The notes beneath the pieces were generated by a model that was not told the origin of the DNA, made no database searches, and saw only the letters and a list, made by a program, of their open reading frames with translations. A DNA stretch of 64,000 nt, from positions 434,001 through 498,000 of the forward strand of contig JADJXL010000015.1 of the NCBI GenBank assembly GCA_016715885.1. The letters are read 5' to 3'. Numbering within the stretch: the first letter of the stretch is position 1; each line of letters starts with the position of its first letter. Both the position numbers and the translations under genes were made by a program. This document shows positions 9,054 through 17,625 of this stretch, in pieces. Source of the stretch: Polyangiaceae bacterium (GTDB lineage Bacteria; Myxococcota_A; Polyangia; Polyangiales; Polyangiaceae).

Positions 9054-10816
9054 TCCGCACGCAAACGCAGCGCCCCCCTGCGTCTCGACGGCCCATCGCC
9101 GAAAAGCCCGGCACCACGCTCCGCGTGCTCTGCGTGGCCAACGATGCGACCGTTCGAGACCTCTTCACCAGGGTGCTGCGCGGCGAGCGCGTCATCACCG
9201 CCCACGACTTCGCCGAAGCCGTCGCGCGTACCAGCATCGAAACGCCCGAGCTTGCCTTCATCGACCTCGATGTCGGCGAAGGCGCGGGCCTCAGCCTCAT
9301 TCATCACTTCAAGTCCCTCCATCCCGAGCTCACCGTCTTCGCCCTCGCATCCAAGTCGAACCTCGAAGCCGCCGCCAATGCCATCGCCGTCGGCTGCTCC
9401 GGTTTGCTCATGCTGCCGCTGTCCGGCGACGACATCCTCAGCGCGGCCGGTCCCGTCAAGCAACGCATCGTCGAACGCTTCGAGCGGGACCAGCTCAAGC
9501 TTGCCGCTGCCCGCGAAGCTCGCATGGCCGGCTGGCTCGCCCGCGTCACCGCGCTCTCCGGTGCGACCGACAAACACGCAGGAGCCAAGCTCTTCGTCGA
9601 GCTCCTCATGGAAGTCAGCGGCGCCCGAAACGTCGCCGTCTACCTTGCCGGCGACGCGCCCGGTGACCTCATCCTGGGCGCTGCCAGCCCAACCTCGCCG
9701 ATCCCCCGCCCGCGGCAACGAAACGCAGCTCTTCAGAGCATTCGTTGCCAAAAGTCGCGTCGTTTGCCTCCCGATCACCTCGCGCAACCTCGCCGCCGGC
9801 AGCGCCATGCTCCTCGACGCGCTCCCCCAACCCGACAACCTCCTCGCGCAGCTCGCGTCCGCCGCTGCCGCGCCCCTCGCACTGCTCGCCGAACGCGAAC
9901 GATCGGCTGGTGGCGGTGCCGCGCTGAAAGACCCCACCTCCAGCGCCTATTCGTTTGCTTATTACGTCGACGTTGCCGGCCGCGAAATCGCGCGCGCTCG
10001 AAGGTACGGCCGCCGGTTTGCCATCGTCACCGCCGTCGTCGAAGCGCCCGATGCGGCGTCCATGCCGAGCCAAACCCAGGTTGCCGACAGGCTCCTTTCG
10101 ACCGCGGACGATACCGACATGCTCGCCCGCGTCGATGAAAACGAATTCCACATGTTGCTGCCCGAAACCAGCGGCCTCGGCGCACATGCATGCAGGCGAC
10201 GCATTCTGCGCATTGGCCTCGTCGATCGCCCCGCCGTCACGAATGCCACCTTGCTCGTCGGCGGAGCCGCGTTCCCCACGACGGCCAAGACCTCGGCAAG
10301 CTTCTGCGCGTCGCGCGGCAGCGTGCCGAAGCCAGTAAGGCATCCGTCGTGCACAAGCTCGAGCCCGACACGAGCACCATGCCCGAGCTGCTCGAGATGC
10401 TCACGTGGGAAACCGCCAATGCAGCGCCCGCAAAACAAATTGCCGCCGTACGGCCGCTCGAATTGGTCGTGCCCGAAGCGCAAGCGCTCGTGCACGCAGT
10501 CGTTCACGACGCTCTGCGCGGCGGACCCGTGACCATCGTCGTGACGAACCATCCGACGTCGTGCCTCGGAGCTGCCGTGCGGTCGGCCATTGCGCACGAT
10601 GAATCGCTCGTCACCCTGCACGCGCTCGATCTGCACGCCGTGCGCGGTTGTGCGCGCATCGAGGCGCTTGCCGTCATTGCAGAACATGGCGCCTACGCGC
10701 TCGTCGCACGCAATGACGACGGCCTGCTCCATGGTGCGCACGCTGCCGATCCACTTCTCGCTGACGTCGTTGCCGACCGGATGGGCCGAGCGGCAGGCGT
10801 TCGGGTATTTGGGTAG
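9050..10816 (+). CDS. Degenerate receiver-GAF-GGDEF regulator (two compensating frameshifts)
   Basis: About 588 aa once read through two frame changes: one extra C in the C5 run at 9703-9707 and one missing base near 10283. Residues 20-150 resemble a receiver domain with an acceptor-like Asp (AFIDLDVG) but no conserved Lys (MLPLSGDD instead). A GAF-like stretch follows (AKLFVELLMEVSGARNVAVYL). Then comes a GGDEF-like domain (EIARARRYGRRFAIV, with VDENEF where GGDEF should be, then HMLLPETSGLGA), so it is probably not a diguanylate cyclase. The C-terminal 170 residues are unassigned. Translationally coupled to dapF (ATGA). Frame errors are probably from sequencing. Confidence 0.7.
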
Positions 10817-11020
10817 AGTGCCGTGTCATTTGGGTTGAGGTTGAATCGGGGGGTATGGGGGGCAGAGCAGTCGGCTCGTCTTTTGGGCGCAGCCCAAAGA
10901 CTCAAAAGCCGCCTGCGAGCCCCCATCGTGACCAACCTCGCGCAGCGCGTGTCCCACACGCGCGAAGCGAGCGTCCAGATCTTGACGCGCATTCAAGGAA
11001 CGACACTCTAGAGGTCCTTC

Positions 11021-12436
11021 ATGTCCCGACGCGTGCTTCTCGTGGATTCCGACGTCGATGCACTCGGCACCCTCGCCTCCGTCCTCCGATCCGTGGGGCT
11101 CGTCGTCAGCATTGCGAGCGACGCCGACAGCGCCGTCGAATTGGCCTACCAGTTTCACCCCGACATCGTGCTCGCCGGGCGCGAAATCCACCGCGGCGGC
11201 GACGTCGGCTACGTCTTTCGCACCAAAGGACAACTCGCGGAAATTCCCGTGCTGTACCTTTTGGACGAACTTCACGACGACGACGCCTTGCCCGACGAAG
11301 TTCGTCGCGTGGATACCGATCAAATCATCACGCGCATCACCGGCATCTCGCCCAGGTTTTCCCGTTTGCCCCCGCCGCAGCAAGACATCCGCGGCGACCT
11401 CGAACAAGCGCCGCTCGTCGACATGCTCCAGCTCCTCGCGATGAACCGCCGCACCGGAACGCTCACCATCACGACCGGCGATGGTCACGGTGAAGTGCGC
11501 CTCGCGGACGGCCAAGTCGTCGATGCGACCTACCGAAGGCTCGTGGGCGAACGCGCGCTGTACCGGCTCCTCAGCGCGCGTCGCGGTCGCTTTGCGTTTG
11601 CCCAGGGAGATGCGCCCGTCGTTCGACGCATTCAGGCATCGACCAACATGCTGCTCATGGAGGCCATGCGGCAGGTCGACGAGCAAAACGAGCGTCGCGC
11701 GCGTCTTGCGCCCCATGGTGAAGTGTTCGTCTTGACCGAACAAGCCACCAAGCTCGCCATGTTCGACGCGCCCGAATCGAGGCGTCCGCCCACGACCGCG
11801 TCCATTCGAAATCGCCTGCTCGATTTCCTCCACATGCCCCGAAGCCTCGACGAAGTGCTCGACGAGGTCGACGGCCCGGACCTGGAGATCCTCGATGCGC
11901 TGATGGAGCTGCGCCGCCTGGGCCTCGTGCAAACGATCGCGCTTTCCACCGTCACCACGCCGCTTGCGCCGCCCGAGCAGCTTCCTGTGTTGCGATCGCT
12001 CGCCGGTCGTCTCGAGCGTCCCGGATTTGCACCGCCGCCGCGCATTGTGATTGCCATGACGCCCCAGCGCTTGCCGATGCTCGCGTATTCGATGCGTCGC
12101 ATCACGGATGTCGTCGCGCCTTCTGAATCACCTGCGCGCGCGCCGCTTCCGCGCGTGATTGGCACGTTGAAGCTTGGAGAAGGCGTGGACGTGGCGATCA
12201 TCGGGTTGCCCATGGACGAGACCTACGCGCCCACGTGGGCCCTCGCGCTGCCCGGTTCGGCGGCGGTCGTCAAGGTGGGCGACGTGCAGCGCGCAGCGCT
12301 CGAAGCGCATTGTGAAGCGGTCGAAGTGCAAGTGCTCGATGCCGAACGCTTGGTAGGGCCGTTCGATCCGACGGTGCCGGCAGAGGTGGCAGGGTTGCTC
12401 CGTGCGGCGCTCGAGGCAGCGGCGGGCGCCGCCTGA
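11021..12436 (+). CDS. Receiver-like and DUF4388 (PATAN) regulator
   Basis: 471 aa. Residues 1-115 form a receiver-like domain with an acidic pocket (LLVDSDVDAL), but the acceptor region reads DIVLAGREI, without the usual Asp, so phosphorylation is doubtful. Residues 125-225 match DUF4388/PATAN (GDLEQAPLVDMLQLLAMNRRTGTLTI, then GEVRLADGQVVDA). A winged-helix-like segment follows (LLDFLHMPRSLDEVLDEVDG). The last 120 residues contain RVIGTLKLGEGVDVAIIGLP and may be a signalling add-on seen in myxobacterial DUF4388 proteins. ATG 11021 has AGGTCC upstream. It is separate from the dapF operon by 204 bp. Confidence 0.75.
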   Translation: MSRRVLLVDSDVDALGTLASVLRSVGLVVSIASDADSAVELAYQFHPDIVLAGREIHRGGDVGYVFRTKGQLAEIPVLYLLDELHDDDALPDEVRRVDTDQIITRITGISPRFSRLPPPQQDIRGDLEQAPLVDMLQLLAMNRRTGTLTITTGDGHGEVRLADGQVVDATYRRLVGERALYRLLSARRGRFAFAQGDAPVVRRIQASTNMLLMEAMRQVDEQNERRARLAPHGEVFVLTEQATKLAMFDAPESRRPPTTASIRNRLLDFLHMPRSLDEVLDEVDGPDLEILDALMELRRLGLVQTIALSTVTTPLAPPEQLPVLRSLAGRLERPGFAPPPRIVIAMTPQRLPMLAYSMRRITDVVAPSESPARAPLPRVIGTLKLGEGVDVAIIGLPMDETYAPTWALALPGSAAVVKVGDVQRAALEAHCEAVEVQVLDAERLVGPFDPTVPAEVAGLLRAALEAAAGAA

Positions 12437-12473
12437 TTGACGCGACAATCTAATTTCGCATTGCGGCAATTTT

Positions 12474-12510
12474 CCCCCTCTCCACTTGTGGAGAGGGCTA
12501 GGGGGTGAGG
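12474..12510. repeat. Short copy of the CCTCACCCCC/GGAGAGGG palindromic repeat
   Basis: A hairpin (CCCTCTCCAC TTGTGGAGAGGG) followed by CTAGGGGGTGAGG. It shares these motifs with the 130-bp element at 6453. It follows the DUF4388 gene by 37 bp and could terminate its transcript. Confidence 0.6.
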
Positions 12511-12602
12511 CGCGTCGTTCAACAAAATCTTTCCGAATTCGCGGCTTCTGCTAAGGTCGCGTTCGTTTAGCGCCCCCAAGGTACTGGGCGGGAGGAAAAA
12601 CC

Positions 12603-13715
12603 GTGCTCATTGGCGTTCCGAAAGAAATCAAGACCCGAGAATATCGCGTCGGCATGACCCCAGCAGGCGCGCGCGCCTTCGTTGCTCGTGGCCATCGCGT
12701 ACTCGTGCAAGCATCCGCCGGCGAAGGCAGTGGCATCTCCGACGAAGCCTACGTGCGCGCCGGCGCGACGATTGTGCCCACCGCGGCCGATGCGTGGGCT
12801 GCCGAGATGGTCGTCAAGGTGAAGGAACCCTTGGCCGCCGAGTTCCAATATTTCCGAAAAAACCTGATTGTATACACCTATCTTCACTTGGCCGCCGAGC
12901 CCGAGCTCACGCGTAAGCTTGCCGAAACGGGCGTTGCTGGCGTGGCGTATGAAACCATCGAGCTGGAAGATGGCTCGCTGCCGTTGCTTCGCCCGATGAG
13001 TGAAGTGGCGGGGCGCATGTCGGTGCAAGTGGGTGCCGCGTGCTTGCAGAAGGAGCATGGTGGCAAGGGGATTTTGCTGGGCGGCGTACCGGGCACGCGG
13101 CGAGGTCGCGTGGTGATCCTCGGCGGCGGTGTCGTCGGGAAAAACGCCGCGACGATTGCCGTCGGCATGGGCGCTCAGGTCACGGTGCTCGACGTCCGAG
13201 GTCAAACGATGGAGTATCTCGAGGACGTCTTTGGTGGGGCGATCGAGACGCTGTATTCGAATGCGGACAACATCGAGGCGTGTGTGCAGCGCGCGGACTT
13301 GGTGATTGGCGCGGTGCTCGTGACGGGCGCGAAGGCTCCGAAGCTCGTGACGGAGAAGCTCCTTTCCACGATGGAAAAGGGCAGCGTGGTCGTGGACGTG
13401 GCGGTCGATCAAGGTGGGTGCATTGAAACGTGTCGCCCGACGACGCACGACAACCCGACGTACGAGGTGCATGGGGTCGTGCATTATTGCGTGGCGAACA
13501 TGCCGGGAGCGGTCAGTCACACGAGCACGTGGGCGCTGACGAACACGACGTTGCAATATGGGTTGGCGATTGCGGACAAGGGTGTCGTGGCGGCGGCGAA
13601 AGCGGATCGCGCGGTACTTTTGGGGGTCAACACGTTTGGCGGCGCGGTGACGTATGGTCCCGTCGCGCAAGCGCACAACCTCGATTACGTGCCTGTCGAG
13701 CGAGCGCTCGGCTGA
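12603..13715 (+). CDS. ald: Alanine dehydrogenase
   Basis: 370 aa, full length. NAD-dependent, reversible: L-alanine to pyruvate and ammonia. It starts MLIGVPKEIKTREYRVGMTP. Catalytic Lys74 (VKVKEP) and His95 (YTYLHLAAEP) fall at the family positions. The Rossmann motif is VVILGGGVVGKNAATIA, and the conserved MPGAVSHTSTWALTN is near the C-terminus. The start is GTG 12603 after GGGAGGA. The dehydrogenase at 13731 follows 15 bp downstream and is probably co-transcribed. Confidence 0.95.
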   Translation: MLIGVPKEIKTREYRVGMTPAGARAFVARGHRVLVQASAGEGSGISDEAYVRAGATIVPTAADAWAAEMVVKVKEPLAAEFQYFRKNLIVYTYLHLAAEPELTRKLAETGVAGVAYETIELEDGSLPLLRPMSEVAGRMSVQVGAACLQKEHGGKGILLGGVPGTRRGRVVILGGGVVGKNAATIAVGMGAQVTVLDVRGQTMEYLEDVFGGAIETLYSNADNIEACVQRADLVIGAVLVTGAKAPKLVTEKLLSTMEKGSVVVDVAVDQGGCIETCRPTTHDNPTYEVHGVVHYCVANMPGAVSHTSTWALTNTTLQYGLAIADKGVVAAAKADRAVLLGVNTFGGAVTYGPVAQAHNLDYVPVERALG

Positions 13716-13730
13716 GGAGATTCGGTCATC

Positions 13731-14810
13731 GTGGAATCGAAGCGAAAGAAGATCGCCATCATTGGCGGTGATGGGATTGGCCCGAGCGTGACGCAGGAGG
13801 CCACTTTACTGCTCGAAACGTATCGGGACAAAGGCGGCTTGCCGCTCGATCTTTGGCCGCTCGATCTCGGTGCCGATCGATACCTTCGGGATGGGACGAC
13901 GTTTCCGAAGGAAATTCAGGCAGCCATTCAAAAAGAATGTGCAGCCGTTTTGCTTGGGGCGTTGGGTGATCCGCGCGTGCCGGGGCTCGAGCACGCGCGG
14001 GACATTTTGTTCGGCATGAGGTTCGGGTTCGACCTTTATGCAAACATTCGCCCCGTCAAGGCGCTCTCCGATAGGCTCGTGCCGCTCAAGAATCGCACGA
14101 CGAAGCATGTCGACATGGTCGTTTTTCGGGAAAACACCGAAGGCGTTTATGTTGGTATGGGCGGGCAATTCAAGCGCGGCACGCCCGACGAAGTGGCCAT
14201 CAACGAGGACCTCAATACGCGCAAGGGTGTCGAGCGGATCATTCGTGCGGCCTTCGAGTATGCCAAGAAAAACGGGAAGACCAAAGTGTGCATGGCGGAT
14301 AAGTCCAATGCGATGCGGCACGCGCACGAGCTTTGGTATCGCGTATTCGACGAAGTGAAGCGCGAATATACGGGTATCGAAGGGCGGCACCTGTACGTCG
14401 ATGCCTTGTGTTTGCTGATGATTCAGGATCCGTCGCAATTCGAGGTGCTCGTGATGAACAACCTTTTTGGAGACATCGTGACGGACCTTGGGGCGGCGTT
14501 TCAAGGCGGGCTCGGCATGGCGGCGAGTGCCAATGTGCACGCGTCGGATCCGTCGCGGGTCGCGCTGTTCGAGCCGGTGCACGGGTCGGCTCCGCCGCTC
14601 GCGGGCAAGGACATTGCGAACCCATTCGCGGCATTGCTGACGGTAGGGATGTTGCTTGCGTATTTGGGCTTTCCGGACGAGGAAAAGCGCATCGAGCGCA
14701 TCGTTTCGCAGGCCATTGACGAAGAGGCGTGCACGGTGGATGTGGGTGGCAAGCTCGGCACGAAAGCGGCGAGCGCGTGGGTGCGCGAGCGGGTGGCGAG
14801 GGAGCTTTAG
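13731..14810 (+). CDS. Isocitrate/isopropylmalate dehydrogenase family protein
   Basis: 359 aa. Beta-decarboxylating dehydrogenase fold: GGDGIGPSVTQEA at the start, RFGFDLYANIRPVK, catalytic Lys in MADKSNAMRHAHELW, metal-binding Asp residues in VDALCLLMIQDP and NNLFGDIVTDLGAA, and FEPVHGSAPPLAGKDIANP. The substrate loop reads VVFRENTEGVYVG, more like NAD-isocitrate, homoisocitrate or tartrate dehydrogenases than classic LeuB, so I give no symbol. GTG start 13731; same operon as ald. No other leucine genes are visible nearby. Confidence 0.85.
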   Translation: MESKRKKIAIIGGDGIGPSVTQEATLLLETYRDKGGLPLDLWPLDLGADRYLRDGTTFPKEIQAAIQKECAAVLLGALGDPRVPGLEHARDILFGMRFGFDLYANIRPVKALSDRLVPLKNRTTKHVDMVVFRENTEGVYVGMGGQFKRGTPDEVAINEDLNTRKGVERIIRAAFEYAKKNGKTKVCMADKSNAMRHAHELWYRVFDEVKREYTGIEGRHLYVDALCLLMIQDPSQFEVLVMNNLFGDIVTDLGAAFQGGLGMAASANVHASDPSRVALFEPVHGSAPPLAGKDIANPFAALLTVGMLLAYLGFPDEEKRIERIVSQAIDEEACTVDVGGKLGTKAASAWVRERVAREL

Positions 14811-14812
14811 GC

Positions 14813-15055
14813 TTACGCGTCGAAGAAATGTTCTTTCAACCAAGCATCAGGTAGAAATCGCCCCGCCTGTCGCACGATGGCCCGAAGGGTTCCCGTATCG
14901 AGCTCACGATGTCGCGGGATGGTGAGCGTTTGCGTCTCGCTGCCCGCAATGCGTCGTAGCTTGACGTGGCTGCCTTTCTGGCCGTGAACGACGAATCCTG
15001 CAAGCAAGAAAATCCGGATGACCTCGTCACCGGAGAGCCTCTTCAAGCCGCCCAC
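14813..15055 (-). CDS. hicA: HicA-like mRNA interferase toxin
   Basis: 80 aa, the dsRBD-like HicA fold: LSGDEVIRIFLLAGF, then GSHVKLRR with the conserved family His (GSHVK), then LTIPRHRELDTGTLRAIVRQAG. HicA toxins cleave mRNA and are neutralised by HicB. It starts with GTG at 15055 and overlaps the upstream HicB gene by 13 bp. The order antitoxin then toxin is the reverse of the classical E. coli hicAB but common elsewhere. Confidence 0.9.
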   Translation of the reverse strand: MGGLKRLSGDEVIRIFLLAGFVVHGQKGSHVKLRRIAGSETQTLTIPRHRELDTGTLRAIVRQAGRFLPDAWLKEHFFDA

Positions 15056-15687
15056 GGTTGAAGCTCCATGCTCACCATGATGACCGGATCGGGTGCCAGG
15101 CCGAGTGCGGCGAGGTCTTCGCCCTCCAAGTGCAGTTCGACCGCTTCTCGGAGATTTTGAATCGTTTCGTCAATCGTTGTGCCTTGCGTCACGACGGCGA
15201 GCTGCTCGCATTCTGCAACATAATGCGTTTCGCCCTTGGTAATCGTTGCATGGATGGTCCGTCGCCCTCGAGTTGCGTGAATACCCGGACGAATTACCGA
15301 TTCCTTGCTAGGGACTTTCCAACCGAGAGGCGCGGAAAAACGGGCCACTTGGTTCAAAGATTTGCCATGCTTGGCCAATAACGCTTCAACGCGCGCACGT
15401 ACGAAGGCCGCTTCGGGGCTTGCATTATCCAGCAAGCGATACCATTGCCGCAACCGGGGCTCCGTTTGCTTGCCGTCCAGTGCGCCCTCGTGGACGTATC
15501 GCTCCGCTGTCATGCCCACGTACCCTATGAATTTACTGGGTCCGACCGCGTCGATCTCGTCGTCATAGTACCACGATCGATTCATCGTGAGCCGCGCGGC
15601 GAGTTCGCCCTCGTGCTCCAGATCCATATTGAATCGCCGAATACTTTCACGCACCTCTTCAATTCGGTCCACCAAATCCGGTCCCAT
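15043..15687 (-). CDS. hicB: HicB-family antitoxin with long N-terminal extension
   Basis: 214 aa, about three times a minimal HicB. Residues 145-207 are the HicB fold (TIHATITKGETHYVAECEQL, then TIDETIQNLREAVELHL). Residues 1-125 form an extra domain with WYYDDEIDAVGPSKFIGYVGM and DGKQTEPRLRQWYRLL. I do not recognise it. A short segment (KHGKSLNQVARF, about 106-117) may be DNA-binding. The ATG at 15687 has GGAGG upstream. A promoter with two 15-bp direct repeats lies just upstream, consistent with autoregulation. Confidence 0.8.
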   Translation of the reverse strand: MGPDLVDRIEEVRESIRRFNMDLEHEGELAARLTMNRSWYYDDEIDAVGPSKFIGYVGMTAERYVHEGALDGKQTEPRLRQWYRLLDNASPEAAFVRARVEALLAKHGKSLNQVARFSAPLGWKVPSKESVIRPGIHATRGRRTIHATITKGETHYVAECEQLAVVTQGTTIDETIQNLREAVELHLEGEDLAALGLAPDPVIMVSMELQPWAA

Positions 15688-15729
15688 CGTATCCTCCAGT
15701 CCGTGCCAAGCGTCCCCCCGAACGCAGGC

Positions 15730-15775
15730 ATCTTAACACGATGAATCATGATGTCAAGAGGATGAATCATGATGT
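15730..15775 (-). promoter_or_regulatory. hicBA promoter with paired operator repeats
   Basis: Minus-strand TTGACA (15752-15757) and TAAGAT (15730-15735) are 16 bp apart, a good sigma-70-like promoter for the gene starting at 15687. The 15-mer GATGAATCATGATGT occurs twice (15740-15754 and 15761-15775), 21 bp apart or two helical turns. One copy covers the spacer and part of the -35, the other lies directly upstream. Each contains the palindrome ATCATGAT. This is the layout expected of an autorepressor binding cooperatively. Confidence 0.65.
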
Positions 15776-16107
15776 TGTCTTGAGGCAGGCAGCAGCGGCC
15801 CCACATCCATCTGCACCGTGTCCATCGTCAGGCTGGTGGTGCTCACTGTTCTGACAGCACCCCACCTCCCCTTCCCCCCGCCCGCGTCGTCGTCTCGTTC
15901 GGTCATCGTCGCCCGCGCGGCGCCCGCGAACGCGTTCCGCACACTGCGGAACGTGACCAAGACTGCTTTCCACGCATCTCGCAATCTGCACCTCGCCTCC
16001 GCGACCGCCGTCATCCCGGCTCATCCCGCGCGCAACCGGTCCTCGGCCGCCGCGAGCGTCTTCCCGAAGGAGCACCACGCCTTCGCGAGCGCCGCGCTGG
16101 TTCCTCG
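15776..16107. other. Intergenic, no gene supported
   Basis: Open frames exist on both strands (for example 15754-16014 minus and 15818-16111 plus), but their translations are Arg/Pro/Ala-rich with no recognisable motif or good ribosome-binding site. The stretch may be the untranslated end of the lipoprotein transcript from 16788, or remnants of a lost gene. Confidence 0.4.
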
Positions 16108-16788
16108 CTAAAACGGACTTCCCGCACACACGCCGCCCAGCGGCAGCGAGCTCGGTACCTCGAAGCTGACCATCACGCCATTGACGCTGGCCGTGTACAT
16201 GCCGGCTGCGACGCCGCTCGCTTCGCAATTTGCAAACCCGCCGCCGCTGCAGTCGGGCGTGCACCCTTGCCCGCCACCCGCGCTGCCGAGGCAAAACGTC
16301 CCCGTGAGTGCGAAACCCAAGGCCGAAGGCATGACTGTGCAGCTCGCTTCGTGGACCACCGTGCACGACGACGAGAAGCAACCTTTGGGCGTCACCTGGA
16401 ACTTCACCACGCCGCCGGCCGTAAGGACTTCTTGATTGTTTTGGACTTCGCCGCGCACGCAAACCTGACCAACCTCGACGTTCATGCAGCTCCCGCCGCC
16501 CGAGCCGCCCGTTCCTCCCGAGCCGGCCATACCACCCGAGCCGCCCATTCCGCCTGTTCCACCCTGACCACCACCACCTCCAAGGAGGCAACCGTCTTTG
16601 CAGGTATAGAACCCGTCGGGGAGCTGGAACTCTTGTCCGTCGATGCAGCCGCAAGCATTGCTTTGCGCTGGCTCGCCGCATTTCGGTGGCAACGCGCAGG
16701 CGCCACCATCGCCGCACCCACCAAGGCTCAGGGCGGCGCCCCAAAACATCGTCACGAGTACACCCAAGCAAGTCGCAAGCTGTTTCAT
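16108..16788 (-). CDS. Gly-rich-linker lipoprotein
   Basis: 226 aa from ATG 16788. Signal peptide KQLATCLGVLVTMFWGAALSLGG with lipobox SLGGC. A Cys-rich segment (CALPPKCGEPAQSNACGCID) precedes a long GGMGGSGGMAGSGG linker. The C-terminal domain is beta-rich with paired Cys (CFSSSCTVVHEASC). Probably a surface-exposed outer-membrane lipoprotein of unknown function. Same strand as, and 69 bp downstream of, the Uma2 gene at 16858. Confidence 0.75.
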   Translation of the reverse strand: MKQLATCLGVLVTMFWGAALSLGGCGDGGACALPPKCGEPAQSNACGCIDGQEFQLPDGFYTCKDGCLLGGGGGQGGTGGMGGSGGMAGSGGTGGSGGGSCMNVEVGQVCVRGEVQNNQEVLTAGGVVKFQVTPKGCFSSSCTVVHEASCTVMPSALGFALTGTFCLGSAGGGQGCTPDCSGGGFANCEASGVAAGMYTASVNGVMVSFEVPSSLPLGGVCAGSPF

Positions 16789-16857
16789 GGGGCCAGCATA
16801 GACGATATTGCGATGCGCTTGCAACCGGGATCGCAACACCGAACCGCGTTGCGGGCG

Positions 16858-17457
16858 CTAGCTTGCCGCAGGCGTGGATGCCAAATCCGCGTCGAACACG
16901 TCCGTGTACACCGAATCCACGTCGAGCTCGCACCCAATGGCGGACAGCGGCGCCTTTTCTCCCGGGCCATACGCTCGATAATTCCACGAACCATTGTCTT
17001 GGCGCGTAAATACTTCGAGCATTGGTTTGTCCTGCGATGCCAATACGTAATGCATGACCGATGGGATGCTGCGATATTGAGCAAACTTGTCGCCGCGATC
17101 GTACCCCTCGGTCGCCGGTGACAACACTTCGATGATCACGCGCGGATTGAGCAGGATGTCGTGCGTCGCGTCCTTGTACTCGGCGCCCCCGCAAACGACG
17201 GACGCGTCTGGGTAAACGTACCGCTTGGTCAATGGGATGTAGACGCGCATGTCGGATGAGTAGGCACGGCAGTTGCGGCCACGAAGTGCCACACGCAACT
17301 CGGCTCCGACACTCAACGTGATGGCGTTGTGGTTACCCGTTCCCCCCGACATCGCGAAGATCTCGCCGTCGGCGTACTCGTGCCGCTCTTCCGACGCCCG
17401 TTCGAACGCGAGGTACTCCTCTTCGGTCATCTTCGCGCGTCGTGCCGGTTCTCCCAT
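16858..17457 (-). CDS. Uma2 family (DUF820) putative endonuclease
   Basis: 199 aa. It starts with the family hallmark MTEEEYLAFERASEERHEYADGEIFAMSGGTGNHN. The core continues with YVYPDASVVCGG, PRVIIEVLSPATEGYDRGDKFAQYRSIPSVMHYVLAS; Asp, Glu and Lys give the PD-(D/E)XK site. It is only distantly similar to the Uma2 at 2284 (different N-terminus), so the two are not a recent duplication. The functional role of the family is not settled. Confidence 0.9.
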   Translation of the reverse strand: MGEPARRAKMTEEEYLAFERASEERHEYADGEIFAMSGGTGNHNAITLSVGAELRVALRGRNCRAYSSDMRVYIPLTKRYVYPDASVVCGGAEYKDATHDILLNPRVIIEVLSPATEGYDRGDKFAQYRSIPSVMHYVLASQDKPMLEVFTRQDNGSWNYRAYGPGEKAPLSAIGCELDVDSVYTDVFDADLASTPAAS

Positions 17458-17625
17458 GGCGCCAAGTATATCCTACGAGCCAGCACGCATGTCCAGAAGA
17501 AAGTCGCCCGTTTACCGCGATGTTGCGCCTCGACCCGTGCTGCCCGGACGAACCCCCCTGGCACGCCAGCGACCAACTTCTTACATGAATGCACCACACC
17601 TGGCGCCGATGCGCGGAGGTTCTTC

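Noticed and set aside
8717..9937. 406-codon minus-strand frame over dapF and the regulator
   Set aside because: No motif, low-complexity Gly/Glu/Arg composition, antisense to clear genes.
9700..10290. Programmed ribosomal frameshifting in the GGDEF gene
   Set aside because: No slippery heptamer with downstream structure was evident, and the shifts are in opposite directions at plain homopolymers like those in other genes here.
13731..14810. Naming the dehydrogenase leuB
   Set aside because: The substrate loop RENTEG is not typical of LeuB and no other leucine genes are adjacent.
15767..17194. 475-codon minus-strand frame overlapping a lipoprotein and a Uma2 gene
   Set aside because: Arg-rich shadow translation; the other frames have clear lipobox and Uma2 motifs.
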